From Strongylocentrotus purpuratus (lineage: Eukaryota; Echinodermata; Echinoidea; Camarodonta; Strongylocentrotidae): a stretch of 64,000 nucleotides of DNA. The stretch spans positions 820,001 to 884,000 of the forward strand of contig NW_022145562.1 of assembly GCF_000002235.5 (NCBI RefSeq), given 5' to 3'. Shown one piece after another: positions 46,183 to 56,959 of the stretch. Each line of letters begins with the position of its first letter. The first letter of the stretch is position 1. A model generated the notes under the pieces. That model searched no databases and was not told the DNA's origin. It saw only the letters and a program-made list of their open reading frames with translations. Both the position numbers and the translations under genes were made by a program.

Positions 46183-47080
46183 TGTATAACTTCCCGCGAA
46201 ACAAAATCGTAGAGGCCGCGGAGCCCGTGAATCCGTACGAAAATCTCACGTCCGCCTCCTGCCTACGCACGGAGGCCGCACGGAAATGGGGATACGGGCA
46301 GGATATGGGCTCCGTAGACTAATCGCAGGCCAAATGTTATGCCTGGAGGCAGAAGTCGGCAGTGAGATTTTCGTACGGATTCACGGGCTCCACGTAGTTT
46401 TACAGGCACAAACCCTGCTCAGTCGTAAAAAAGAGTCTGCACTATAAGACCACAATAGGCCATGTACTATAGCTGCTCATGTATTGAAACAACCAGTAGG
46501 TAGCTGGGCTAGGCTTTTCTCAAGGCACAATGATTTTTTGATAAAGTGTTAAATTAGGGTCTGTGCTTGCAGACTAGGCTCCGTAGCCTCTACGATTTTG
46601 TTTCGCGAGAAGTTATACAATTTGAAAAAAAAATCGTAAGCCCTTAGTCCGTAGACATGTCGTAGGTGGCATTGCTCGATACCCGCACGGGCATCACGCG
46701 GAGGCCTCACGTTGATCGTGCATCAAACGCACGATTTTTCGGTGAACATAGGGGCTAAATAACGCTCAAAATCGGCACGGCGGCTGCACTGTCATTGCGC
46801 CTTCTCCGCGCAACCTCTGCACGGAACTGCACGATTTCCGTGCTGAGACTGCACGGCTACTGCACTGTACGATTTCCGTACGATCTCCGAGCAGCCTCTG
46901 TATGGATTTGCCCCGGCCTGCCCCCGAGGGTCAATAGAAGAAATTGCACGATGCTCTTAGATGATGTAAACACAAACATCGTAGCCCGTAGCCTCCTACG
47001 ATGCCCTCCCCAAATAGCACGAAAAATCGTATACCATTTTTTTTCGTACGGCGCCCGGGGCAAATGTAATCCAGGCATAA
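46183..47080. mobile_element. Foldback element rich in GTACGATTT / GCACGG words
   Basis: An inverted pair GTATAACTTCCCGCGAAACA (46183) and its complement (to 46618) extends for about 40 bp through AAAATCGTAGAGGC. A second inverted pair (46219-46250 and 46360-46391, CCGTGAATCCGTACGAAAAT) nests inside. To the right, 46620-47050 is built from CGTAGCC, GCACGATTT, GTACGATCT and GCACGG variants. Non-coding. A fragment related to the monomer-LINE arm (GTCTGTGCTTGCAGAC) interrupts it at about 46420-46575. Confidence 0.6.
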
Positions 47081-47086
47081 ACTAGG

Positions 47087-47222
47087 CATTACGGATGATA
47101 TGCCAACAGATCTCTTAATTTGAGAACTGTTGACATTCCTATGTTTCTATGCTCTGATAGTCTTAATTAAAATGCTCCCAAGCTGATGAAATGATAAATA
47201 GCTTTATGGTTTTTTATATTCA
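47087..47222 (+). repeat. 135 bp direct repeat, copy 1
   Basis: TTACGGATGATATGCCAACA to the ATAGCTTTATGG segment. Matches 47961-48090 at about 93% by eye in the same orientation. Confidence 0.85.
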
Positions 47223-47269
47223 TAAATAGGATACCCTCTTGTTCCAAGTATTACTCTTCTCGGGGTAAA

Positions 47270-47360
47270 AGTATTATATCTGTAAGGCGCTTTGATAGGG
47301 CCCTCCTGAAAAAGCGCCATATAAGAAATAGTTATTATTATTATTATTATTATTATTACA
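47270..47360 (+). mobile_element. SINE 3' tail with (TTA)n
   Basis: TAAGGCGCTTTGATAGGG and AAAGCGCCATATAAGAAAT form the stem-type 3' end followed by (TTA)n at 47333-47358, a structure typical of LINE-mobilised SINEs. The head is not found. Confidence 0.6.
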
Positions 47361-47389
47361 GGCCTGTCTTATTTTTTCTGAGTTATAAA

Positions 47390-47610
47390 ATGAATTTGAT
47401 CTGAATTATGAAATTAGTTTAATCTGGAATATGAATTGGATTTAATCTGAATTATGAACTGAATTCGATCTGAATTATGAATCATGAATTGGATTTGTTC
47501 TGCATTATGAATTACATTTAGTCTGAATTGTGTATTGAATTTAATCTGGATTATGAATTGAGTTGAATTACTTAGTCTGAATTATGAATTGAATTTTAGT
47601 CTGCATTTTT
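47390..47610 (+). repeat. ~24 bp minisatellite
   Basis: About nine degenerate units of GAATTTAATCTGAATTATGA. The following 47610-47755 ends in TTTGAATTGAATTGA and may be a LINE 3' end. Confidence 0.8.
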
Positions 47611-47960
47611 GTACTATTGCATTTCGTGTTGTCTATGTTCAAATCAATTGTATAATTCTGTATCCACTTGTATGTTATTGATGTTTATAATCTGTAACTT
47701 TGTATTGAAATGCAAACGAAACAAATTTTAAAATTTGAATTGAATTGAGAATCGTTGACTCGATGTGGTCCCCAGTATTAATGGAGCATCTAAAGTTAGA
47801 CTATGGCGTTTGCCTGGAAAGGGTGTCGTGACCATACTGATCTTTGCTTGACTACCACATCGCATTTTGCTTCATTGAAAGTTACAGTTTCGAATGGCAA
47901 GATATCATAATAGTCGCTTAATTCATTTCTCTCATGGTAATCGGCCTACTAGTCACCATC

Positions 47961-48090
47961 TTACGGATATTATGCCAACAGATCTATTAATTTGAGAACT
48001 GTTGACATTCCTATGTTTCTATGCTCTGATAGTCTTAATTAAATAATCCCAAGCTGATGACATGATAAATAGCTTTATGATTTTTTTATG
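47961..48090 (+). repeat. 135 bp direct repeat, copy 2
   Basis: Partner of 47087-47222. The 740 bp between them holds the SINE tail and minisatellite. Confidence 0.85.
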
Positions 48091-49876
48091 GATATATTTA
48101 GATTTGTTAGGTGGTTTCAGTGACTAGATTCAACCTTTACTTTATATTGCTAAAAGTAAAGAAGCAAACGAGATTGTTCACTTCTATATCTCCAAACTAA
48201 AAGTTATTATAACACGTCAATGAAAACACTTCGCATTTTAGATTAATCCCATACTAAAAAAAAGAGAGAAATAAGACTAAAAACAACCCGACGCTTTCTG
48301 ATTTTTTTTATAGCAAATCTCCGACTACTCGTGTGTCGACCCGACACTGTTTGATAAGAACATATAATTATGAAAAAGAATAGCAACAAATACAAACATA
48401 CTAAAGTTTTTCGTCTTGCACTCATCAGAGTATATCGCAAGAATGAACAAATAGTCCAATTGGTTGCTATTCTTCGATGTTGTTCCACCAATCATCTCTT
48501 TAATCATACAGAATATATAGATTACTGAAAGTTGAAATTAATAATAATTGTGGGGAATCTCCCAAAGCCAATTCGTGATGTGCGATGTTATATTGGTAGA
48601 ACACTTCATTTTGTGGTGTACAAGGAACTTTATTTTAATCATCACTTATTTCCATCTCAATAATATAATTTTTTTCCATCATATGTTAAAGGTATTGCAA
48701 ATTTAGGGGAAATTTAGAAAATTTGATGGATAGTAATACTTTAAAATTGTGATATATTTGGATACTCCTGTGGATGTATTAAGCACTAGAATATTAAGCC
48801 CATGAAACACTTCTGCTTTCGAGAAATTGAATAATACAAATTTACCGGTGCTCTCGTTAAATTTCAAATATTTCAAATAGCGCCTAAAGCTATTCCATGG
48901 TAGCTGCGACCATGTAAATCTCAGAATGTGCAGTTCTGATATATAATTTTCAAACGGAAATAGTAAATTGGTCGATTGTAGTCAAGAAACATTGTTTTAA
49001 ACCTAAAGTAATATCAGTCTTGAGAGGGAGCTATACAACATAAAGAGTTTATTATTTTCAATTTCATCACTTTAGACTCAATTTCAACCGCGACAACGAT
49101 CATTGAATATTCTAAAATCGCATATGCTTCCAATATGTACATTTGAACCAAATTCTTGACCCCACACCAAAACTTTGTATTACCTTTAAGACTTATATTT
49201 ACATAGTAATTACATAATCCTTCGGTTGAAAATTGAGAGAGGAAAACTGAGTATTTTTAGATTAACCTTCTGAGACATCACATATATTACTGTATCTGAG
49301 GACCTTTTATTTTATCTATGGAAAAGTAACGTTTATCTTGTCGGGAGAGTTGGTCTGATACCGACCTATTAAAATGACATAGCGACGAGCCTGTAGAGAG
49401 CTATCAGACATGGTAAACTTCATGGTATATCAGTCCAAGGTAACTCGAGTATTATCGCCCTCTCTGGAAAGTTGTGTACATTGATCTTAAAGAAAAATGT
49501 ACATGGATAATTGTAGGCTTATTGAGCGTCAAATTATTAGTATTAAAAAAATACTTAAAGCTTGTTTGCGATGGGATGACAGAGTCCTAGATAATCTGTA
49601 GTGCGATAATGTACACCAATAACTTGGATACATTCAATGTCTACTGGTGATACCTTGCATTAGTACGCATGTCTATGAAAGGCCTTTTGATTTCATTTTT
49701 TTTTCTCCACTTGTTATCATCTATAAAAATCCGAAATAAATTACAAATCATTTTTTAAGTAAGACCCATTTACACACGATTGTAACTGATCACACAAACT
49801 TATTATTTCTCCCTGTATACACTAAGACATTAGGAATGATAAGGATTGAATCGCATTTTTTTCCCTCGAGTACATT
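48091..49876. other. No supported gene
   Basis: AT-rich. On the - strand, 48378-48450 (GATGAGTGCAAGACGAAAAA) matches 57674-57700, a short shared repeat. Frames at 48243-48507 have no domain. Confidence 0.45.
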
Positions 49877-49877
49877 C

Positions 49878-50110
49878 AACCGGTGTGTTGGCTCAGTCAG
49901 AAGTAGAGCGTTCGCCTCAAAACCGGGAGGTCGTGGGTTCGAACCCCAGCCGCGTCATACCAAAAGACGTTAAAAGACGGGAGTTGCTGCTACCTTGTTT
50001 GGCGTTCAACAATAAGGGGATAGAGCAACGTCGATATGGCGCTGCCCAGTGGCTGCCGGGCTCACGATCAATTGGTCAAAAAGAATTTCCATTTTCGGTT
50101 TAATAAAATT
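49878..50110 (+). mobile_element. tRNA-derived SINE
   Basis: The head CCGGTGTGTTGGCTCAGTCA (A-box) and GTGGGTTCGAACCCCAGCC (B-box) gives a near-complete tRNA-like fold with a TTCGCCTCAAAACC anticodon region. The unrelated body runs through GTTGCTGCTACCTTGTTTGG and GGCGCTGCCCAGTGGCTGCC. It ends near AAAATTTGGAGTG. Confidence 0.75.
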
Positions 50111-50335
50111 TGGAGTGAACAAAAGATTATTATTATTTACGAGTAGAGAAAGTGAAAGAAGATGGAGGGTAGCTTTTGGGAGACAAAGGAAGAGGGCGAT
50201 AAATAGTCAGGGAGATGGATAGACAGTGAGAAGTAGAGACAGTGAGACAGTGGGAAGGAGAGAGAGAGAGAGAGTGAGAGAGAGAAGGGGGTGTGTGGAC
50301 GACAGAGAGCCACAGTGAGTAAATGAAAGAAAGCA
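50111..50335. repeat. GA-rich purine tract
   Basis: Imperfect GAGA-type sequence on the + strand. The Ser/Leu-rich frames on the - strand are its translation. Confidence 0.8.
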
Positions 50336-50739
50336 AGGAATTGAAGATAAAGGTTTTTTAAAAAAAATGAAGTTAATATGATAACATAAGCCTACTTGGG
50401 ATGACCACACAATTAATATGATTGTCTTGTATTTATTCTTAGTCCGTGATCATCAAACAGGAAGGCACATTGTATTTCTGATGCAACGCTAAATTTACGT
50501 CTCATCCGAAATCGCATTTGGTATTAACGATGTTGAGTATTAGCCTATATAGACGGACAAGCAGACGCACAAGCAGACCACTCATGTCCACTTAAGCTCA
50601 CACGGTCATGTATATTTCCCCCACGTCCGCACCACGGTGAGTTAAACTCACGCACGCCAGCTTTTCTCCAATCCTGACGACAGATAGTCAACCTGTTTGA
50701 AACATCGAGCAACTCCCGCCACCCATCCTCTCCAAGTGC

Positions 50740-50865
50740 TATAGTTCTCCTTAGAACTATAAGCTAAGAAAGATAACCAACAGTCTTTTTCAAGACTACA
50801 CCAACAGTCCTTTTTCAGGACTACACACCCTCAAGAAAGATTGCCGAGAGTCCTTTTAAGGACTC
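50740..50865 (+). promoter_or_regulatory. Histone-type 3' hairpins with CAAGAAAGA box (orphan)
   Basis: Four short hairpins in 126 bp: TATAGTTCT..AGAACTATA (50740-50761), AGTCTTTTTCAAGACT (50782-50797), AGTCCTTTTTCAGGACT (50806-50822) and GAGTCCTTTTAAGGACTC (50848-50865). The second has a 6 bp stem and TTTC loop, flanked by CCAAC and ACACCA. The third is followed after 9 nt by CAAGAAAGA (50832-50840). That is the order of the metazoan histone mRNA end: hairpin, ACCA, then the U7-binding purine box as known in sea urchins. Stem bases differ from the GGYYCT consensus. I find no histone coding sequence in the preceding kilobase, so this may be a relic or a mimic. Confidence 0.45.
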
Positions 50866-51242
50866 CTCAGTCCTCCCTCTCTCTCACATGGTGTACCCGC
50901 AAGCCTACTGTATAGCCTAAATAAGTAAAACATTCATGGTAATGTATCTGGCATAATATTCGAGTTTGTGGTCTTTTTAAAAGAGTGCTTATTGATCGCA
51001 ATTATAAATGAATTTAATACAAAAAGAACCAGATACATTTACAGTTTGGATGAATTAAACACTTTCAAGCCGATAATCATGAATTCTATTATTCTTATTT
51101 GATTATTCTAATTCTAATTATTTTCATCAATGTAGATGACACAATGCTGGTAACGTATCTATCGTAATGCATGTGTTTCGGCATAATTGAGTGATCAGAC
51201 CACAAATGGACAATGCTATATTCAGGATAATAATAGTAATAA
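50866..51242. other. No gene seen
   Basis: AT-rich, ending in an (AATAAT)n tract that belongs to the next SINE tail. Confidence 0.5.
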
Positions 51243-51395
51243 TAATAGTGGGTTCTTGTATAGCGCTCATGTCAGTCAGATTTGAGCCTCCTAACGATCA
51301 CGATTATTATTACCCTGGCTATAGCACGGCTGCCATACGGCGCTCTAGCATTTGAAGGAATAAACTCCTACCAGGTACCCATTTACTTCACACAT
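51243..51395 (-). mobile_element. SINE fragment (tail and body)
   Basis: Matches 14495-14640 closely (AGTGGGTTCTTGTATAGCGC, CATACGGCGCTCTAGCATTT, GGTACCCATTTACTTCAC). It stops where the GC-rich element begins. The tRNA head is missing. Confidence 0.8.
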
Positions 51396-51414
51396 CAGAG
51401 CGGCGACCGACCGA

Positions 51415-52242
51415 TTAGTAGCCTGCTCGGTCGCCGCTGGAGTTTAGGCATCGCCCAGCGATTTTTTGGAGAAGTCGAGCAGGGCCCCAGAGATGCCTGG
51501 GCGGTGTCCTGTCGATTTCCCGTCGGTCGCCGGTCGATTTTTAGGTAAAAACTGGGCGAAATCGCGGAGCTTTTCCGCGCCGTGTCCCGGCAGTGACCGA
51601 CCGGTGACCCACCGATTCCCGAGCAGTCTCCCACCGGCCGCCGGCTGATTTTAAAGATATTGCACGGCGGGGCTCCAAAATACGCCCGGTGCCTGGCCGT
51701 TCGCCGCCCGGGCACCGAACTAATCGAGCGTTCGCCGTCGAGTGATTTAGGTCAAAAATCGAAGCCGCTAGGTCAAAGGCTGCCGACCGATTTTGGACTC
51801 GCCGCCCAATGACCAACTGATCTCCCAGCGGCGACCGGGCGGCGACTGCTCGACAGCGTAGTATGGGCGGCGAGTGAAAGTGAGCAAGCGCCGCCCGAAT
51901 TTTAAATCCAGGCACCGAACTAATCGAGCGTTCGCCGCCGAGTGATTTAGGTCAAAAATCGAAGCCGCTAGGTCAAAGGCTGCCGACTGATTGTGGACTC
52001 GCCGCCAAATGACCGACTGATCTCCGAGCGGCGACCGGCCGGCGACCGGGCGGCGACTGCTCGACAGCGTAGTCTGGGCGGCGAGTGAAACTGAGCAGGC
52101 GCCGCCCGAATTTTAAATCCGCGCTAAAACTTCAGCAGCGACCGAGCGATGCCTTAAAAACAAGCGGTGCCTGGGCGGCCGCCGCTCGGTGGCCGGGCAA
52201 AATTGGCTATAAACTCGCCGCTTGGCCGCCGAGCAGGCTACT
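51415..52242. mobile_element. GC-rich element built of CGGCGACCG words
   Basis: Ends AGTAGCCTGCTCGGTCGCC (51419 onward) and its loose complement GGCCGCCGAGCAGGCTACT (to about 52242). The inverted match extends into a GCTGGAGTTTA / TAAACTCGCCGC region. The interior is very GC-rich against an AT-rich genome and made of CGGCGACCG, GCCGCCCG and CGAGCAG variants. A 200 bp direct duplication fills 51711-52116. Open frames in several readings are by-products. CpGs are plentiful, so it has not decayed far. Confidence 0.65.
51711..52116 (+). repeat. 200 bp tandem duplication
   Basis: GGCACCGAACTAATCGAGCG at 51711 and again at 51911. The units are about 93% identical by eye and the second has a ~10 bp gain (GGCGACCGGCCGGCGACCGG). 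Confidence 0.9.
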
Positions 52243-52261
52243 TTTGGGTAATGTGACCATA

Positions 52262-52612
52262 ACATAAGCTCTGTCGGTCTCTGGCTGCATCAAACCAGCT
52301 GAGTATACAGAGCCTTGGAAGTGTGCCCTCAGCCTAGTCTCAATGTGCAGGCACTGTTTCGTACAGCGACTGGCAAGGCTACATGTCTTCAAACTATCAG
52401 GACATCTGCCTAGTACAAGTAGACCTGCAGCAAAGATAGTATACTTTGTTTGCGAGATCATGTTTGGGGACTTTCCCGATATTTTTACAAAATTGGCCTA
52501 GGCCGGATACGAGGTGGGTGTTATTTCCTGTTATTTTGAACCCTCCATTATCTTCCTTTCCTCATCCAGGAGCAGAGGCCACCTCAGATAATCTAGGGAT
52601 TAACAGAGTCTA
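52262..52612 (-). repeat. Monomer/arm repeat, copy 3 (inverted)
   Basis: On the - strand matches parts of 38723-39300: CCTAGATTATCTGAGGTGGC, the arm ATGATCTCGCAAACAAAGTA, and CAGATGTCCTGATAGTTTGA. Only one monomer is present. Confidence 0.7.
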
Positions 52613-52869
52613 GAACCTTGACTCAGAGTTTAAATTTAAGTTTTTAGTTCGATGTACTTTTTAGCGTTGCTTGGTTCATTTGTCATAGCACGTATGATAA
52701 TCATATTTCTTTTTAACATTAATATGAATGACATTCGGTAATGGAAATACAGTAACCTTTTGGTAAGAAAAGTCCGCTATTTTGTCTAACTCTTCGTATT
52801 CTTCAACACTGACATTCATTGTGGTGGTAGTAATTTGGAACCCTCTTACGACACAAAGCTGTATTTTTT

Positions 52870-53115
52870 AGGTAGGTAAAGGGGCAATTATTAGAAAATC
52901 CACTTATTTGAAAGGAAATTGGGCACTTATCATATACAAAAGGGGCTATCATCACAGATGAAAAGGGGCACGTATTAAAAAGGAAAAATACACTTCTCAA
53001 AGTGACACTTCTCAAAGTACAAGGGGCACCTATCATATCTGGATAGGGACATTTATCTGACGAGAAAAAAAGAGACACTTATGAAACAGGAGAAGGGGCG
53101 CCTATTAGGAAGAAA
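52870..53115. repeat. ~30 bp degenerate repeat, GGGGCACCTAT type
   Basis: About seven loose copies of AAAAGGGGCACxTATCAxA, with a further copy near 53632. The opposite-strand frame shows a repeating KCP motif for this reason only. Confidence 0.65.
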
Positions 53116-54179
53116 ATGGAACATCTTTTCTCCGTAAAATTCAGATATCAGATCACAACGATAAACATTTAATAAACAATTCATCACCTTTTGCGCATTT
53201 CAACAAAGTTAATAGATCCCTTTGATCTAACGCCGGTTGTACAAGTATGAACAATGTGCATTTCAAAATATTATTTAGTATGTTGTATTTACAGTATAAC
53301 CTACACATAAATGTGTGTTAAAAAGCAAACACATGTTGGTGGGGTGAATGGGACAGTAAATAAATAAGTCATTCAAACTGTAATATCTTCCATGAATATA
53401 AAAATTTCATGAAATTGTATTTTTATTTTGCATTCATTATCAAGTGGGTGCACATGCAAATAAAAGAAAGTATACCAAATTTATGGGACTAACCAGTTGT
53501 CAAAGAAGAAGAAAACAGTATCCAGCTGGAACTTAAGATCTAGAAGTGATCCCTTCTCCACCACTTGGCATAATTTTTCAGGTACTTCAAGCTGTAGGGG
53601 CGGGGTTATTTTTTTGGGGGGATGAGTAAAGTTGGGGCACCTATCTACACTAAAAAAGCATCCTGGTGTCATATTCATAAAGAAAACATGATGATTGTAG
53701 TCTGTGACCCTGTAAACCTTTAAATATTATCATGTTATTCGTATCTATGTTTAACTACGTTACCATCTAATAAAGATGACGGCAATACTGGATTTCGCCC
53801 ATACGTCGGCACCAAGGGGAGCTTAGCTGGGTTCAGACATTAACTAATCTCTAACCGAGTGGCCGGGTCAGAGGCTCCAAGAAATACCCACTGTATGTAT
53901 TTAAAGCACACCCAAAATCCCTTCTTTGACAAGGAAATGGACTTCATTGTAGCTTTATATAGGACAGAATGATGACATCAAATCGATAAAAGAACATCAT
54001 AATCAGATTATCCGACCCCCAAAACCCCATGGATATATCAACTTTTACCATACCAGCTTTTTTTAAATTTTTTTTATTACACATGACCTTTTTACTCATA
54101 TGGCGGCTATTTTGGATGTGGCCAATGTAACCAGCATGACAGCCCCAAGGAGACCTGAAATTGATACAAGAACATCATA
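53116..54179. other. No gene seen
   Basis: AT-rich, no recognisable element apart from the GGGGCACCTAT copy near 53632 and a T-rich run at about 54055. Confidence 0.5.
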
Positions 54180-56070
54180 CAGTGTAAAGATAATGCATCT
54201 ATATTTCTAAAACCAACTTTAAAATCTGAGATCATCGATATCGTGTCATCTTTGAAACCATCTAAATCCAGTGGTTCTGATGATATTTCACCTAAAATTA
54301 AAAAGGAGTGCATTCACCTTTGTATTGATCCCTTATGTAAAATCATTAATATGTCTTTATCTCAGGGACTTTTTCCTGATAAACTCAAGGTTACCAAAGT
54401 GGTACCAGTGTTTAACAAATCTGATCATAAAAATGTAATTAATTATAGGCCAATAGCATTGTAACCAATCTTTCTAAAATTCTTGAGAAAATAATTTATA
54501 AACGCTTAAATGAGTTTCTATCTAAACAGAATATCTTGATTCCTCAGCAGTGTGGTTCTCGTAAGCACTTCTCCACACAAATGGATGTGTTTAATTTTTA
54601 TTAAGTAATATCATAAAAGCTATTGATGGAGACACATATTGTTTGGGGATATTCTTAGATCTATCTAAGGCGTTTGATACCATTGACCATGGCATCCTCC
54701 TCAGGAAACTTAAGCATTATGGCATACATGGTGTAGCATTGTCTTGGTTCCGAAGCTATTTGTTTGACAGTACTCTATTTGTTGTGGTGGATGGTACTAG
54801 TCCCCAAATTGCTTCTATTAAATATTGTGTACCTCAGGGTTCTGTTCTTGGTCCTCTGTTTTTTTTAAATCTATATAAACGATATGATACACTCATCAAC
54901 ATTACTCTCATTACTACTAATACCAAATCAAGAGATTCAGAAACTGTATGCATGGTATTGTTGTAATAAGTTATTGTTGAATGTTCAAAATACCAAACGT
55001 GTCATTTTTCGTTCAAAGGGTAAAAAGCTTCCAGATGGTATTACTTTTCTTAATGTTGGAGGCCATGATGTTGCGCTTAGTGAAAATGTTCAGTTCTTAG
55101 GGTTAACTATGGATGAGCATTTATCTTGGAAAAATCATTTAGATGCTGTATGCACAAAGTTGTCCCGAAGTGTAGGTGTCATTTTTAGAATAAAATTTAT
55201 TTTACCCGAAAGAGTGCTGATAACATTATATAATATTATTATTCTTCCTTATTTGACATATTGTAATGTTGCTTGGGTAAAAACTTTTAAGTCATAATTA
55301 TCTTGATAAGTTGAGAGTATTGCAGAAAAAGGTAATAAGGCTTATTACTAATTCTGATTATAGACATCCAAGTTCTCCATTGTTCTTCCGACTAAGAATG
55401 TTACCACTAAGTGGACTTATGTTGTTCAATTGCGTATTGTTTATGTTTAAAATTTAGTCTATATGCCTCATGAATGTACGTAAAAGCATTTATTCCGTCA
55501 GAACTCACGAATTCATTATTATAATACACGTCAAAGGGGTCTTATTCATCAGCCTTTTGCAAGAAAAAATGTCACTCTGACCTCTTTCCATATCTCTTGC
55601 ATTAAAGAATGTAACAGTTTGCATGATGACATAAAGAATAGTACAACTCTTTCTAGGTTTAGAAGGTTATTTAAAACGTACCTATATGAAAGACTGAAAT
55701 AATTTAATATTCTTAATAATTTCTCATTCTTAAATGCTTTTTGACCACTAAGGACCTACTCATCAGTGTGTTTACTGTGTATGTGTGTGTGTGTTTGCGC
55801 ACGCGCGTGTGTGTGAATATGTATGTGTTCTATATTATGTAGTTTAGTATTTCCATCCCTCGTATATATGTTACATTCTTCTTATTCTCCTTGCCATATT
55901 GTTGTATTTGGTTATCTATAAGGCTCCGCTCACAGGCTTAGCTTCTTAAGGGGTCTTTTTTTATGTAATCAAGTTAATATATTGTTGATTAATGTACTAT
56001 TACCAGTCTTTTTTATGTTAAAGATTATATCATATTTTGTGTGGTTTTGAATAAAATGAAATGAATTAGT
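54180..56070 (+). mobile_element. CR1/Jockey-like LINE, RT and C-terminal half, inactive
   Basis: In order: SSLKPSKSSGSDDISPKI (RT finger motif), NYRPIAL (54445-54464), then after a frame break LSKILEKIIYKRLNEFL and QQCGSRKHFST. FLDLSKAFDTIDHGILLRKL (RT motif A, 54650-54710) and CVPQGSVLGPLF (motif B, 54826-54865) follow. The segment that should hold the catalytic FADD box is deleted at about 54880-54930: ND.IHSS runs almost straight into LYAWYCCNKLLLN. Then VQFLGLTMDEHLSWKNHLDA and ILPYLTYCNVAW. A T-rich 3' UTR ends in AATAAAATGAAATGAA near 56068. It is 5'-truncated. Loss of the FADD box makes it dead. Confidence 0.88.
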
Positions 56071-56245
56071 TTCAATTTATTCGAAAAGGATAACAGCAGT
56101 AGAATAATACATGCCATTATCAGTGTTTTCCCTTACAGCATGGCAGAAAAAAATTGTCCTTCCTTCTTACCGAACATGATACCACCCCTGATTTCCGCAA
56201 AGCTGCGCAGCATGGACACCCATCTCGTTTGGTAAATTGAATATA

Positions 56246-56956
56246 CAGTGCGTCCCAGAAAAAACGAAACCGAGAACTATCGATGTTTTATAATAACCTA
56301 GTGACATTTATCATCAATAAATGACACATATTTGGAAAGCTTAGATCCTCCTCTTTCATTTGGTGCAACTCATATGATGCATGAGTGATTTAAATGAATA
56401 TGAAGAGAGGGAACCAAAAAGTCATTTGGCGGGCGGTATCTAAATTTCAAAGAGAAAATCACATTTCTAAAAAGTTGAGTTTCTGCCCTTTCATATGACA
56501 CCTCAATCATGAAAGATGAGCAAGGAATGACAGTCTTTCGTCTACGGCTGATTGTCAACGAAACGGAGTTAAGTCTTTTGTTAATTCCGTTTGGTGCTAC
56601 AGCAGACAGCCAGTGAAAACGAATTCGTTTAATAAAATTATGGAAATGCAAGCACTACTTTGTTATTCCTAGCTCATTTTTCCTGACTGAGGTGTCATAT
56701 GAAATGGCAGAAACTCAACTTTCTAGAAATGTGATTTTCTCTTTGAAATTCAGATACCGTCCGCCAAATGGCTTTTTGTTTTCCTCTCTTCAAAATCATT
56801 TTAATCACTCATGCGAAATATGGATTATAAGAGTTGCATCAAATGAAAGAGGAGGATCTAAGCTTTCCAAATATGTGTCATTTATCAATTATAAGTGTGA
56901 TTAAGTGAAGGTAAATCATCGATAATTCTCGGTTTCGTTTTTTCTGGGACGCACTG
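56246..56956. mobile_element. mariner/Tc1-like MITE with ~300 bp inverted arms
   Basis: Ends CAGTGCGTCCCAGAAAAAAC and its exact complement, each next to TA (56244-56245, 56957-56958), the Tc1/mariner target. The arms are inverted copies over about 300 bp (CACATATTTGGAAAGCTTAG, GATCCTCCTCTTTCATTTG), leaving roughly 110 bp in the middle. No transposase. Frames inside are not proteins. Confidence 0.88.
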
Positions 56957-56959
56957 TAT

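Noticed and set aside
50240-50720. Histone coding sequence upstream of the histone-type hairpins
   Set aside because: I looked for the C-terminal motifs of H3, H4, H2A and H2B in all frames before 50740 and found none.
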